A stretch of DNA of 23,618 nt from a virus. This document shows, piece by piece, positions 16,741-21,435 of this stretch (the stretch's first letter is position 1; each line of letters opens with the position of its first letter). The notes under the pieces were generated by a model, which ran no database searches, was not told the DNA's origin, and saw only the letters and a program-made list of their open reading frames with translations. The position numbers and the translations under genes are program-made. Location: the IMG/VR virus record IMGVR_UViG_3300031952_000152, positions 1-23,618 of that record; one strand, 5' to 3'.

Positions 16741-16961
16741 CTCGACTGGGATGGAGTTGACAAAACCCTCCGCCGCGAATCTGACCCGAGGCCTCCGCCG
16801 GCCGTTGCCCGCATGACAAAACCCCCCAGTTTCGTCATGACAAAACCCCCCTCGCTCTGACAAAACCTCCGCGGAAAGGGCCGGAAATGCACACGGCGGG
16901 TGTAAGAGGGGGAGTAATTTCATGGTGTCCGCTACCTCCCCTTACGGAGTCCCATTCGTCT

Positions 16962-17321
16962 TTAGGGGGCCCCATCACTGCCATCGACTCTCTGCCCCCC
17001 GGCCTCTCCCCCTGTCCCACGGTGCCCGTCAGCACCCTCTACCCTTGCCGCGCGCATAGCTCGCAGAAGCACCCAGTCCTCCTGGGCATCATCAAAGAGC
17101 GGGTGGTCCTCCTCCTCGCCCCCTGCCTCTACCTGCCCGCTCCCGAGCGTCTGACACCACCGCACGTCCTCGAGGGCCAGCACCGGCAGCACCGGCAGTA
17201 CCTCAACCACCACGCCGATATCATCCCCGAGGGCCTCGGCTATGTCCTCCCCACCCCCCGGGATGCCCCGCCTTGCCCCCACACTGCCCAGCAGCCGCCG
17301 CAGCCAGCTTAGCCCTACCAT
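16962..17321 (-). CDS. Small acidic protein (119 aa), unknown
   Basis: Taken from ATG 17321, which overlaps the end of the upstream 75-aa ORF by 7 nt, a coupling arrangement; a longer form from ATG 17414 (GGAG upstream) also exists. The codons are G-rich at position 1 and G/C-rich at position 3, as expected for coding, while the opposite-strand frame lacks this. The product starts MVGLSWLRRLLGSV (possible amphipathic helix). It continues with acidic stretches, GGGEDIAEALGDDI and a VLPVLPVLALEDV segment, then a Glu/Asp/Gly-rich tail. No family is recognised. A real gene is plausible but unproven, because antisense frames stay open easily in GC-rich DNA. Confidence 0.4.
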   Translation of the reverse strand: MVGLSWLRRLLGSVGARRGIPGGGEDIAEALGDDIGVVVEVLPVLPVLALEDVRWCQTLGSGQVEAGGEEEDHPLFDDAQEDWVLLRAMRAARVEGADGHRGTGGEAGGQRVDGSDGAP

Positions 17322-17542
17322 CGCACCAGCCTTGACCGAGCCACCCGCGCAGCACGAGCCGCCCGCCTCTTCTCTACCCGCCGCGACCTCAACCACGCCC
17401 GCCACCAGCGCCATGACCGCACTCTCCACCAGCGCCAGATACGAGCCACGAGAGCCACAGGAGACAACAAGAGCCCGCCGAGCAGTGAAACACCACCCGC
17501 CGGGCCCACGGAGCCGTCAGAATGAGCCCTCAGAGCCGCCAT
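17315..17542 (-). CDS. Small membrane protein with Arg/Trp-rich tail (75 aa)
   Basis: ATG 17542 has a GGGAGG SD 5 nt upstream. Residues ~19-35 (LLGGLLLSPVALVARI) form one hydrophobic segment. It is followed by an exceptional cationic-aromatic tail with WRWWR written twice within 14 residues and then many arginines. The type (short hydrophobic helix plus Arg/Trp tail) recalls membrane-active peptides and small phage lysis or host-interaction proteins, but no family is recognised. It is the first gene of a short leftward unit that diverges from the DUF2958 operon and is coupled to the 119-aa ORF. A spurious frame cannot be excluded. Confidence 0.42.
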   Translation of the reverse strand: MAALRAHSDGSVGPAGGVSLLGGLLLSPVALVARIWRWWRVRSWRWWRAWLRSRRVEKRRAARAARVARSRLVRW

Positions 17543-17589
17543 TTGTACCTCCCGACGACAAACAGCGCCACCGAGACGCCGTCAGTCTA

Positions 17590-17618
17590 ATTCTACGCCA
17601 GGGATGCAAGCGGCTTGC
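17590..17618 (-). promoter_or_regulatory. Possible leftward -10 box with adjacent palindromic operator
   Basis: On the minus strand TAGAAT (plus 17590-17595) matches a -10 box at 5 of 6 positions, about 48 bp before ATG 17542. A perfect palindrome, GCAAGC-G-GCTTGC (17606-17618), sits where the spacer or -35 would be. No good -35 hexamer is seen, so a regulated or activator-dependent promoter is conceivable. Confidence 0.35.
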
Positions 17619-17638
17619 GACAAATGCGACAGTCCGAC

Positions 17639-17698
17639 GCACACGCGCAAAACAACAAAGGGCGCACACGCGCGAGGTAAGAAGCAGAGCACACGCGC
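17639..17698. repeat. Three GCACACGCGC repeats at exact 25-bp intervals
   Basis: Identical 10-mers start at 17639, 17664 and 17689. Spacers are A/G-rich and not conserved. The last copy ends 27 bp before the TTGACA box at 17726. The exact period and the divergent-promoter position suggest repeated protein binding (activator, repressor or initiator). Confidence 0.75.
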
Positions 17699-17725
17699 CA
17701 CCCGAAAATAAAGATGCACGCCCCC

Positions 17726-17769
17726 TTGACAAACGGATGGGAAGGGCCGATACTGGTACGGTATACCAG
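17726..17769 (+). promoter_or_regulatory. Sigma70-type promoter with overlapping inverted-repeat operator
   Basis: A perfect -35 box TTGACA (17726-17731), a 17-bp spacer and GATACT (17749-17754) as -10. Overlapping the -10 and start site is CTGGTA (17753-17758) inverted as TACCAG (17764-17769), with GGTATACC as an inner palindrome. A repressor bound there would block the promoter. It lies 53 bp before ATG 17822 and would drive the whole rightward operon. Confidence 0.7.
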
Positions 17770-17821
17770 ACGGAGGGCGGGGATTACACCCGCCGAGTAC
17801 AAAGGAAGGAGAAGGCGAGAG

Positions 17822-18151
17822 ATGGCAGACCTAGAGTGTAGCACCTTCCAGCGCCGGCCGTGCTACCGCTACATCCGCGAGTCGGACAAGATGCCAACCC
17901 TGGCGGAGGGCGACGATGGCGACGGGATAGCCCGCGTCAAGCTCTTCAACCCAGCCGGCGCCGGGACCTGGTATCTGAGCGAGTACGACCCGAAGAGCCG
18001 CCGGGCCTTCGGCGTCGCAGTCATCCAAGAGCGCGAGTTCGGATATGTCGACATGGCGGAGCTCGTGGCGTTCCGGGATAGCAGATTCGGCCTGCCGATA
18101 GAGCGGGATCTCTACTGGACGCCCCGGCCGCTGGTGGAGTGTGGGGGATGA
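17822..18151 (+). CDS. DUF2958-family protein
   Basis: A 109-aa protein from ATG 17822. The in-frame start further upstream would place the promoter inside the gene and is rejected. GGAGAAGGCG lies just before the ATG. The core ARVKLFNPAGAGTWYLSEYD (37-56), then AFGVAVI, EFGYVDMAELVAFR (72-85) and GLPIERDLYW (90-99), matches the DUF2958 pattern 'VKLFxPxGxxTWxxxExD ... ELGYxxLxEL ... GLxIERDLxF'. Members occur widely in phages and plasmids; the biochemical role is not established to my knowledge. It is the first gene after the promoter/operator and overlaps the next ORF by 4 nt (ATGA), so it heads a polycistronic unit. Confidence 0.82.
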   Translation: MADLECSTFQRRPCYRYIRESDKMPTLAEGDDGDGIARVKLFNPAGAGTWYLSEYDPKSRRAFGVAVIQEREFGYVDMAELVAFRDSRFGLPIERDLYWTPRPLVECGG

Positions 18152-18306
18152 GCCGCCGGGCACCGTGGGACATCGAGGTCGCCGGGGGCGCTGCCTGCGT
18201 CGGGCTGTCCCTGGCGGTCGGGACCGGCGCACCGGCGCTGTCGCTGGGCCTCCTCCTCGTGGGGCTGGTGGCGCTGGGGCTGGGAGTAAGGAGTATCGGA
18301 CGATGA
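18148..18306 (+). CDS. Two-helix membrane protein (52 aa)
   Basis: ATG 18148 overlaps the DUF2958 stop (ATGA), implying coupled translation. After MSRRAPWD come two hydrophobic segments, about residues 9-26 and 29-47 (SLGLLLVGLVALGLGV), separated by a Gly/Ala/Pro turn. The protein ends in the basic RSIGR. This is a small helical-hairpin membrane protein; holin-like or host-membrane-modifying roles are possible but nothing specific is recognised. It overlaps the next start by 4 nt. Confidence 0.6.
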   Translation: MSRRAPWDIEVAGGAACVGLSLAVGTGAPALSLGLLLVGLVALGLGVRSIGR

Positions 18307-18500
18307 CGCGCGAAGACGACCACAACCACGAGGAGCGGGCGCTGTGGGTGCCGGTGGGAGTGAGCCGGACCGCGCCGCGCTACGAGCTCGAGGGATGCAG
18401 GGCGAGGCCGGGATGCCCAGCGCGCAAGCTGGCCGAGCCGGTGCGGGCGATGGTGCATTTGGTTAGCAAGGAAGGAGAACGGAGAGAATGGGCACGGTGA
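18303..18500 (+). CDS. 65-aa charged protein with Cys pair, unknown
   Basis: ATG 18303 overlaps the preceding TGA (ATGA). The protein begins MTREDDHNHEERALWVPVGV. It has CRARPGC (32-38), two cysteines separated by five residues, and ends with a helix, LAEPVRAMVHLVSKEGERREW. The Cys/His content hints at metal binding, but no full zinc motif is visible. It overlaps the following gene by 13 nt. No family is recognised. Confidence 0.55.
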   Translation: MTREDDHNHEERALWVPVGVSRTAPRYELEGCRARPGCPARKLAEPVRAMVHLVSKEGERREWAR

Positions 18501-18637
18501 TCACTCTTACGGACAAGGAAACGGTAGTCCTGCTGGCCCTCGTCAGCGATGAGGAGACGGCTGACCATGAGAGGCGCGCCCTTGAGAAGACTATCCGTGA
18601 ACAACTGGGGGTGCCGAACGAGCCAACGAGCAGCTAG
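18488..18637 (+). CDS. 49-aa small protein, unknown
   Basis: ATG 18488 follows AAGGAAGGAG and GGAGAG, with the nearest SD slightly close. The product MGTVITLTDKETVVLLALVS continues as a helical acidic/basic segment (DEETADHERRALEKTIREQL). The pattern, a short strand then 'LTxxExxxLxxLVxDE' and a second helix, looks like a compact two-helix domain of the sort found in small phage regulators. No family is assigned. Its stop codon lies inside the left arm of a strong hairpin. Confidence 0.55.
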   Translation: MGTVITLTDKETVVLLALVSDEETADHERRALEKTIREQLGVPNEPTSS

Positions 18638-18654
18638 GGGGACTCTCCCCCTAG
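18634..18654 (+). terminator. Stop-codon hairpin 1
   Basis: A perfect 9-bp stem, CTAGGGGGA (18634-18642) with TCCCCCTAG (18646-18654), and a 3-nt CTC loop. The stop codon of the 49-aa gene is within the left arm. No T-run follows, so attenuation or RNA protection is as likely as termination. Confidence 0.55.
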
Positions 18655-18703
18655 ATCTAGGCCTCAACGGTGGGGCCCGGATGTAGCGGGAGAGAAGGCG
18701 AAC

Positions 18704-19135
18704 ATGAGAGACCTCGGGACTGACGTGAGGGAAGCGGTCCGGGCCACCAAGCTCGACCAGGTGAAGGCCGGCCACTATCAGCCGACATGGAAGCCGGCGA
18801 TCGCAGTCTTCGGCGAGTGCCACGGCGACGCCGACCGCCCCCACGACTCGCACCTGTGCAGCTTGATGTACATGGGCACCGAGCGAGCCGACGACGACAC
18901 CGCGATCCACCAGTACAAGCATGGAATGACCCGCCGGTATCTGTGCATCGACGACGCCGGCGTCATCTGGACCAGAGCGGGCGACGACGGCGCGCGCTAC
19001 TGGCAGCGGGCTGCCCACCCCGGCGCCGAGATCCTGCGGGCCTTCGGCGTGGAGTGCCAGGCCTACGATGAGGAGTACAAGGCGGAGCGCGACCGCCACC
19101 TCCGGGCCGCCGGGTACGGCGTGATCACGGGCTAG
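18704..19135 (+). CDS. 143-aa protein of unknown function
   Basis: ATG 18704 is preceded by GAGAAGGCG, the same element used by two other genes of this operon. The protein is soluble and rich in charged residues, His and Cys. It shows WKPAIAVFGECHGDADRPHD (29-48), HLCSLMYMG, HGMTRRYLCIDDAGVIWTRA (73-92), a GARYWQRA segment and a C-terminal helix. Several aromatic-flanked Cys/His residues could bind metal, but no recognised motif is formed. No transmembrane segment or signal peptide is seen. A second hairpin starts on its stop codon. Confidence 0.65.
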   Translation: MRDLGTDVREAVRATKLDQVKAGHYQPTWKPAIAVFGECHGDADRPHDSHLCSLMYMGTERADDDTAIHQYKHGMTRRYLCIDDAGVIWTRAGDDGARYWQRAAHPGAEILRAFGVECQAYDEEYKAERDRHLRAAGYGVITG

Positions 19136-19155
19136 GGGGGCACTCCTGCCCCTCT
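19134..19155 (+). terminator. Stop-codon hairpin 2
   Basis: A 9-bp stem with one G-U pair, AGGGGGGCA (19134-19142) with TGCCCCTCT (19147-19155), and a CTCC loop. Like hairpin 1, it begins inside a TAG stop followed by a G-run and is not followed by a T-tract. Confidence 0.5.
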
Positions 19156-19205
19156 CTCTGGCGACTGACGGCAGCTGCCGGAGCGTAGTGCAGGAGAAGG
19201 CGGGC

Positions 19206-19433
19206 ATGGCTGGTCAAACTCCATCCTTCTACGTGTACCGCGTCAGATATGACGGCTCGGACGGCTGGCGACAACTTGGGCCGCTGTACCTACACCGCCC
19301 GGACGCAGTAGCGGCGATGAAGAGCGAGCGGCGACAGTGGGACGCCCTCGAAGAATCGGGCAAGGGGTCGATCTTCGGCACGATGCAAATAGGGCGCCTG
19401 CCCGTGGTCGGCGCAGTACAAGGGAGGCTGTGA
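19206..19433 (+). CDS. 75-aa protein, unknown
   Basis: ATG 19206 is chosen because GGAGAAGGCG ends 3 nt before it; an upstream GTG in frame lacks an SD. The sequence MAGQTPSFYVYRVRYDGSDG is followed by WRQLGPLYLHRPDAVAAMKS (21-40), a short beta hairpin then a helix with many charges. The C-terminus is hydrophobic (MQIGRLPVVGAV). This looks like a small alpha/beta domain. It overlaps the next ORF at TGATG, so the two are translationally coupled. No family is recognised. Confidence 0.6.
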   Translation: MAGQTPSFYVYRVRYDGSDGWRQLGPLYLHRPDAVAAMKSERRQWDALEESGKGSIFGTMQIGRLPVVGAVQGRL

Positions 19434-19702
19434 TGAGGAACCTACGAGGCGGCTTGGCGATACCGAAGGGCGCGCTGGGAGCCTACCAGCAGCGATCCTC
19501 GACCTGCTACGCCGACGACCGCAGCGCCGGCGACTGGGTCGACGGCCTCAGTGGGTGGGGGGTCGATGGACTCAGTGGGTGGGGGGTCGATGGACTCACG
19601 GCAGCAGCGCGCCGATGGAGAGACGGCGAGACGGGCCGGGGTGACGTCGTCGAGAGGCCGCCGGTGAAGGATGCAGCCGCGTTCCGCTGGGGACGGCCGT
19701 AG
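19433..19702 (+). CDS. 89-aa protein with internal tandem repeat, unknown
   Basis: ATG 19433 overlaps the upstream stop (TGATG) and has GGGAGG 5 nt upstream, so translation is well supported. Residues 36-55 carry VDGLSGWG twice plus a third partial unit, encoded by a 24-bp tandem DNA repeat. Flanks are Arg/Asp/Gly-rich and no fold is recognised. It is the last gene of the rightward operon. A long antisense frame across it (19442-19915) is probably spurious. Confidence 0.5.
   Translation: MRNLRGGLAIPKGALGAYQQRSSTCYADDRSAGDWVDGLSGWGVDGLSGWGVDGLTAAARRWRDGETGRGDVVERPPVKDAAAFRWGRP
19538..19597 (+). repeat. 24-bp tandem repeat (2.5 copies) inside the 89-aa gene
   Basis: Units start at 19538, 19562 and 19586 (partial). 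The first unit differs from the second at two third-codon positions, so the repeat keeps reading frame and protein sequence. The core is CTCAGTGGGTGGGGGGTCGA. Confidence 0.85.
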
Positions 19703-19742
19703 GCAGCGCCAGCCTGCAACACCCTGACGTCGGTTGGACAGC

Positions 19743-19773
19743 GAGAGAGGGCCGCGCAAGCGACCCCCTCTCT
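19743..19773. terminator. Bidirectional terminator-like hairpin between converging operons
   Basis: AGAGAGGG (19744-19751) pairs with CCCTCTCT (19766-19773). Inside, CGC and GCG close a GCAA tetraloop (19556-like GNRA class, here at 19756-19759). It lies in the 95-bp gap where the rightward operon (ends 19702) meets the leftward operon (ends 19798), where a two-way terminator is expected. Confidence 0.6.
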
Positions 19774-19797
19774 GTCTCGGAGGTTGAACTCGAATCC

Positions 19798-20046
19798 CTA
19801 CGGTACGCCGAGGTGCGCCGCGATGTCGTTCAAGGTTCCGTCCGCTTCGATCAACGCTTGGCGGGCTTCGCCCAGAACCGACATGGGGTTGCCGGGCATC
19901 GGCGTGCCTCGGCACTCCTCAGCCGCAGGGCGCGGATCCAAGAAGTCAGAGACGCCGCCGAGTCTGTTGCGGAGGCTCACGGCCCGGGCGCAAATGTCCT
20001 GCGACAAGTTCAGTACCGTCAGCTTCTCCGCCGTTCCCTCTGCCAT
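19798..20046 (-). CDS. 82-aa helical protein, unknown
   Basis: ATG 20046 has a strong AAAGGAGG SD about 8 nt upstream. The protein begins MAEGTAEKLTVLNLSQDICA and continues as a helix (RAVSLRNRLGGVSDFL). A Pro/Gly-rich loop and a second helical part follow (LGEARQALIEADGTLNDIAA, 58-77). This resembles small phage proteins with a two-helix arrangement, but I cannot name a family. It is the last gene of the leftward accessory operon, separated from the HExxH gene by 46 bp. Confidence 0.7.
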   Translation of the reverse strand: MAEGTAEKLTVLNLSQDICARAVSLRNRLGGVSDFLDPRPAAEECRGTPMPGNPMSVLGEARQALIEADGTLNDIAAHLGVP

Positions 20047-20092
20047 GGTTCTTTCCTCCTTTCTCTCGGCGGGGCCGGTCAGCCGAGCAACA

Positions 20093-20476
20093 TCACTCCG
20101 GTACCGGATACATCCCCGTCAAGCAACCCGCGAGGCGGTCGATACAAACCTCCAAAGCATCTCTGTAACGCTGGAAGACGCGACCCACACCGACGTATTC
20201 CACGATCTGATCATCCATCAGCGCGAAGGCTAGGTGCAGGGCCTCATGGCAGGTATCTCGCCATGCCTTAGCGCGAGATACTTCCTTGAAGACGGCCGGG
20301 TAGACGGCAAGTACGGCCGTGCATCGGTCCTGAGTCCAGTTGATCTTCATGTCCGTGTCGGCGCCGCGGCTGGGGTAGTCAAACCGGACAGTCCAACCAT
20401 TGAGGCCGACTCGTCCCATCCAAAGGACGAACCAGTTTTCTACCTCTTCCCGCGTCGCACACTCGGGCTTGCTCAT
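20093..20476 (-). CDS. Putative HExxH zinc metallopeptidase-like phage protein
   Basis: A 127-aa protein whose ATG overlaps the upstream stop by 4 nt (ATGA), so it is coupled. The sequence TCHEALHLAF carries HEALH (77-81), an HExxH zinc-binding and catalytic motif in a predicted helix. It is preceded by strands (WTVRFDYPS and RCTAVLAVYP) and followed by a helix, RYRDALEVCIDRLAGCLTG. The layout resembles short SprT-like or phage putative metallopeptidases, where a third ligand follows downstream; I cannot identify that ligand here. It could act on proteins or be a structural zinc domain. The neighbour with a cell-wall-type fold suggests a lysis or envelope context, by inference. Confidence 0.65.
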   Translation of the reverse strand: MSKPECATREEVENWFVLWMGRVGLNGWTVRFDYPSRGADTDMKINWTQDRCTAVLAVYPAVFKEVSRAKAWRDTCHEALHLAFALMDDQIVEYVGVGRVFQRYRDALEVCIDRLAGCLTGMYPVPE

Positions 20477-20973
20477 CTCACTATCTCACACGTCCCCCGG
20501 CCGGTGAACGTCCCCTGCCAGACATCGACCCAGCGGTACGGCCCGCCGCCCCGGTCCTCGCAGACCACGACCTCCCCCGTCGAGAGCCGCAGCGCCGTCC
20601 CGAGTTCCCAGGCGTAGCCACAGGCCGCAGCGCCGGGGTGGGCCGGCTCGCCGTTCGCCATGTAGCACTCGCTGTCGTCGCAGCTCTCATAGCTGTACCA
20701 CGTTATCAGACAGTCGCCGGTCGATGGGTCTACCGATCGGGCCACCGGAGCCGGAGATGGGGCCACACCCAGCGCCGCGAATGTCGGCGCCGCGGGAGCT
20801 GGAGCCGCTCTCGACAGAAGGCGTCCGCGTTGCTCTTCGGCCAGGCAGAGCGGAGCCGCCAGAGAAACAGGAGCACCAACAGCATCCCCACCGCCGTCAG
20901 AACCAGGAACAGAGTTATCACGTTGTCCATTGGCGCCTCCTTGCAGGAGCACTACCACCGCGCCCACCATCAC
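20473..20973 (-). CDS. 3D/RlpA-like double-psi beta-barrel protein, probably exported (N-terminus uncertain)
   Basis: The frame is open from GTG 20973. Its C-terminal ~80 residues read ITWYSYESCDDSECYMANGE (90-109), then AACGYAWELGTALRL and VVVCEDRGGGPYRWVDVW (135-152). Gly-Thr, Asp140-Arg-Gly and Asp150 fit a 3D/RlpA-like fold found in cell-wall-active proteins. Several cysteines suggest export. Upstream is a Pro/Ala-rich linker (55-80). The beginning of the frame is hydrophobic (MVGAVVVLLQGGANG) and, further upstream, RWPARRVLLIVM would complete a signal peptide, but only non-ATG starts are available and no good SD precedes 20973. A separate membrane ORF with an excellent SD lies inside. 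Separate genes and a -1 fusion are both possible. Confidence 0.6.
   Translation of the reverse strand: MMVGAVVVLLQGGANGQRDNSVPGSDGGGDAVGAPVSLAAPLCLAEEQRGRLLSRAAPAPAAPTFAALGVAPSPAPVARSVDPSTGDCLITWYSYESCDDSECYMANGEPAHPGAAACGYAWELGTALRLSTGEVVVCEDRGGGPYRWVDVWQGTFTGRGTCEIVR
20730..20930 (-). CDS. Embedded 66-aa single-pass membrane protein
   Basis: ATG 20930 has a perfect AGGAGG SD 5 nt upstream. MDNVITLFLVLTAVGMLLVL starts one strong transmembrane helix (4-23), followed by LFLWRLRSAW and a very Arg-rich tail. The first ~40 codons are rich in third-position G/C, more than the surrounding 3D-domain frame over the same bases, which argues that this frame is truly translated. It could be a holin-like or regulatory membrane protein embedded in the cell-wall gene, or the real signal anchor of that gene joined by a -1 shift near codon 40. 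No classical slippery site is apparent. Confidence 0.55.
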   Translation of the reverse strand: MDNVITLFLVLTAVGMLLVLLFLWRLRSAWPKSNADAFCRERLQLPRRRHSRRWVWPHLRLRWPDR

Positions 20974-21002
20974 GATCAGTAGGACGCGGCGTGCCGGCCA
21001 CC

Positions 21003-21260
21003 TCAGCTCGGCCTCTCTTCGCTAGGGCCCGGCAGGTCGGCGAGCTTGTGGACCGGCCAGGCCTCCATCTTGTCGGCGTGCTCTCGGGCCGCCTTCGACA
21101 GCGCGGGGTCGCCCCCAGCCCTGTCGTTGAGGGTCGCCCAACAGCGGACGACGTCCGACCCGAGCACGTCCTGGCCCCGGATGAGGAAGACCGGCTCGTC
21201 GGCGGGGATCTTCCCCTCGGGGTCTTGGATACGGTCGTAGTCTTGCCTTGGGTGGATCAT
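21003..21260 (-). CDS. Conserved 85-aa phage protein of unknown function
   Basis: ATG 21260 has AAAGGGGG 4 nt upstream. The sequence MIHPRQDYDRIQDPEGKIPA followed by DEPVFLIRGQDVLGSDVVRC matches a frequent small phage protein pattern ('IPxDEPVFLxRGQD') known to me only as hypothetical. The second half is helical and ends MEAWPVHKLADLPG. Third codon positions are strongly G/C-rich, showing that this is the main coding frame even though the CsrA-like frame stays open across it. It is probably translated by coupling, as its start lies within the CsrA frame. Confidence 0.75.
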   Translation of the reverse strand: MIHPRQDYDRIQDPEGKIPADEPVFLIRGQDVLGSDVVRCWATLNDRAGGDPALSKAAREHADKMEAWPVHKLADLPGPSEERPS

Positions 21261-21435
21261 AGTTCCCCCTTTCGTGTGTCAGCTCCTCACGGAGCACTTT
21301 CACATCTTCCGGTGCCTCTATCAGCAGCTTGGCCTTGAGCGGACCGGGGCGGCAGTTGTCGACCCGGATGACGATCCGGTGTTCGCCGGCCTCGATGACG
21401 ATGGCTTCCCCGGCCCTACGGTTGAGGATCAGCAT
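21022..21435 (-). CDS. csrA: CsrA-like RNA-binding translational regulator with overlapping readthrough extension
   Basis: ATG 21435 follows GGAGGAAGGAG, a strong SD. Residues 1-55 match CsrA. MLILNRRAGE keeps Leu4, Arg6 and Arg7 of the first RNA-binding strand, and APEDVKVLREEL keeps the second site with Arg49 (equivalent to Arg44 of the E. coli protein) and Glu50. CsrA dimers bind GGA motifs near SD sites and block or alter translation. The usual family size is 60-70 residues, but no stop occurs after the domain. The frame continues to 137 residues, with an Arg/Pro/Gly-rich tail that entirely overlaps the 85-aa gene in another frame. The tail looks like incidental readthrough or overprinting. 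The start overlaps the methyltransferase stop by 7 nt. Confidence 0.82.
   Translation of the reverse strand: MLILNRRAGEAIVIEAGEHRIVIRVDNCRPGPLKAKLLIEAPEDVKVLREELTHERGNYDPPKARLRPYPRPRGEDPRRRAGLPHPGPGRARVGRRPLLGDPQRQGWGRPRAVEGGPRARRQDGGLAGPQARRPAGP

Larger units (their letters stand above)
16488..16867. repeat. Multi-copy TGACAAAACC array (iteron- or operator-like)
   Basis: Exact TGACAAAACC occurs on the plus strand at 16594, 16758, 16814, 16838 and 16858 and inverted at 16488-16497. Variants: TGACAGAACA at 16584, inverted GGTTCTGTCA at 16606-16615, and inverted GTTTCGTCA at 16829-16837, abutting a direct copy. The copies at 16594 and 16606 form a 22-bp dyad with one mismatch. Several copies are followed by C-runs or CTCCGC. 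The array lies in about 480 bp without a convincing gene, between two converging transcription units, next to AT-rich patches (16540-16600 and 16690-16740). It could be a replication origin with iterons, or a repressor-type operator cluster. Confidence 0.75.

Noticed and set aside
16575-16892. Minus-strand frame of 105 codons across the repeat array
   Set aside because: It simply reads the TGACAAAACC repeats backward (repeated GFVM or RFCQ strings), has no SD and no recognisable domain.
16887-17312. Plus-strand frame of 141 codons
   Set aside because: Composition is Pro/His/Leu-rich shadow of the opposite strand, and no SD is present; the minus-strand frame has better codon character.
17242-17841. 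Long plus-strand frame (199 codons) rich in Ser, Thr, Pro and Arg
   Set aside because: It runs through the promoter, the operator and the 25-bp repeats, lacks the usual G preference at first codon positions, and ends in frame overlap with the well-supported DUF2958 gene. Kept only as a caveat.
17593-17844. Minus-strand frames of 83 and 71 codons over the divergent control region
   Set aside because: Cys-rich, without SD, and they cover the promoter and operator.
19780-19800. tRNA T-arm-like TTGAACTCGAATCCC near the junction (possible att site)
   Set aside because: The required GTTC core is absent, no acceptor or anticodon stem is found around it, and it overlaps the end of a real gene.
19442-19915. 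Minus-strand frame of 157 codons across the operon junction
   Set aside because: It crosses the terminator-like hairpin and the antisense of a gene with a strong SD; Arg/Pro-rich composition suggests a shadow.
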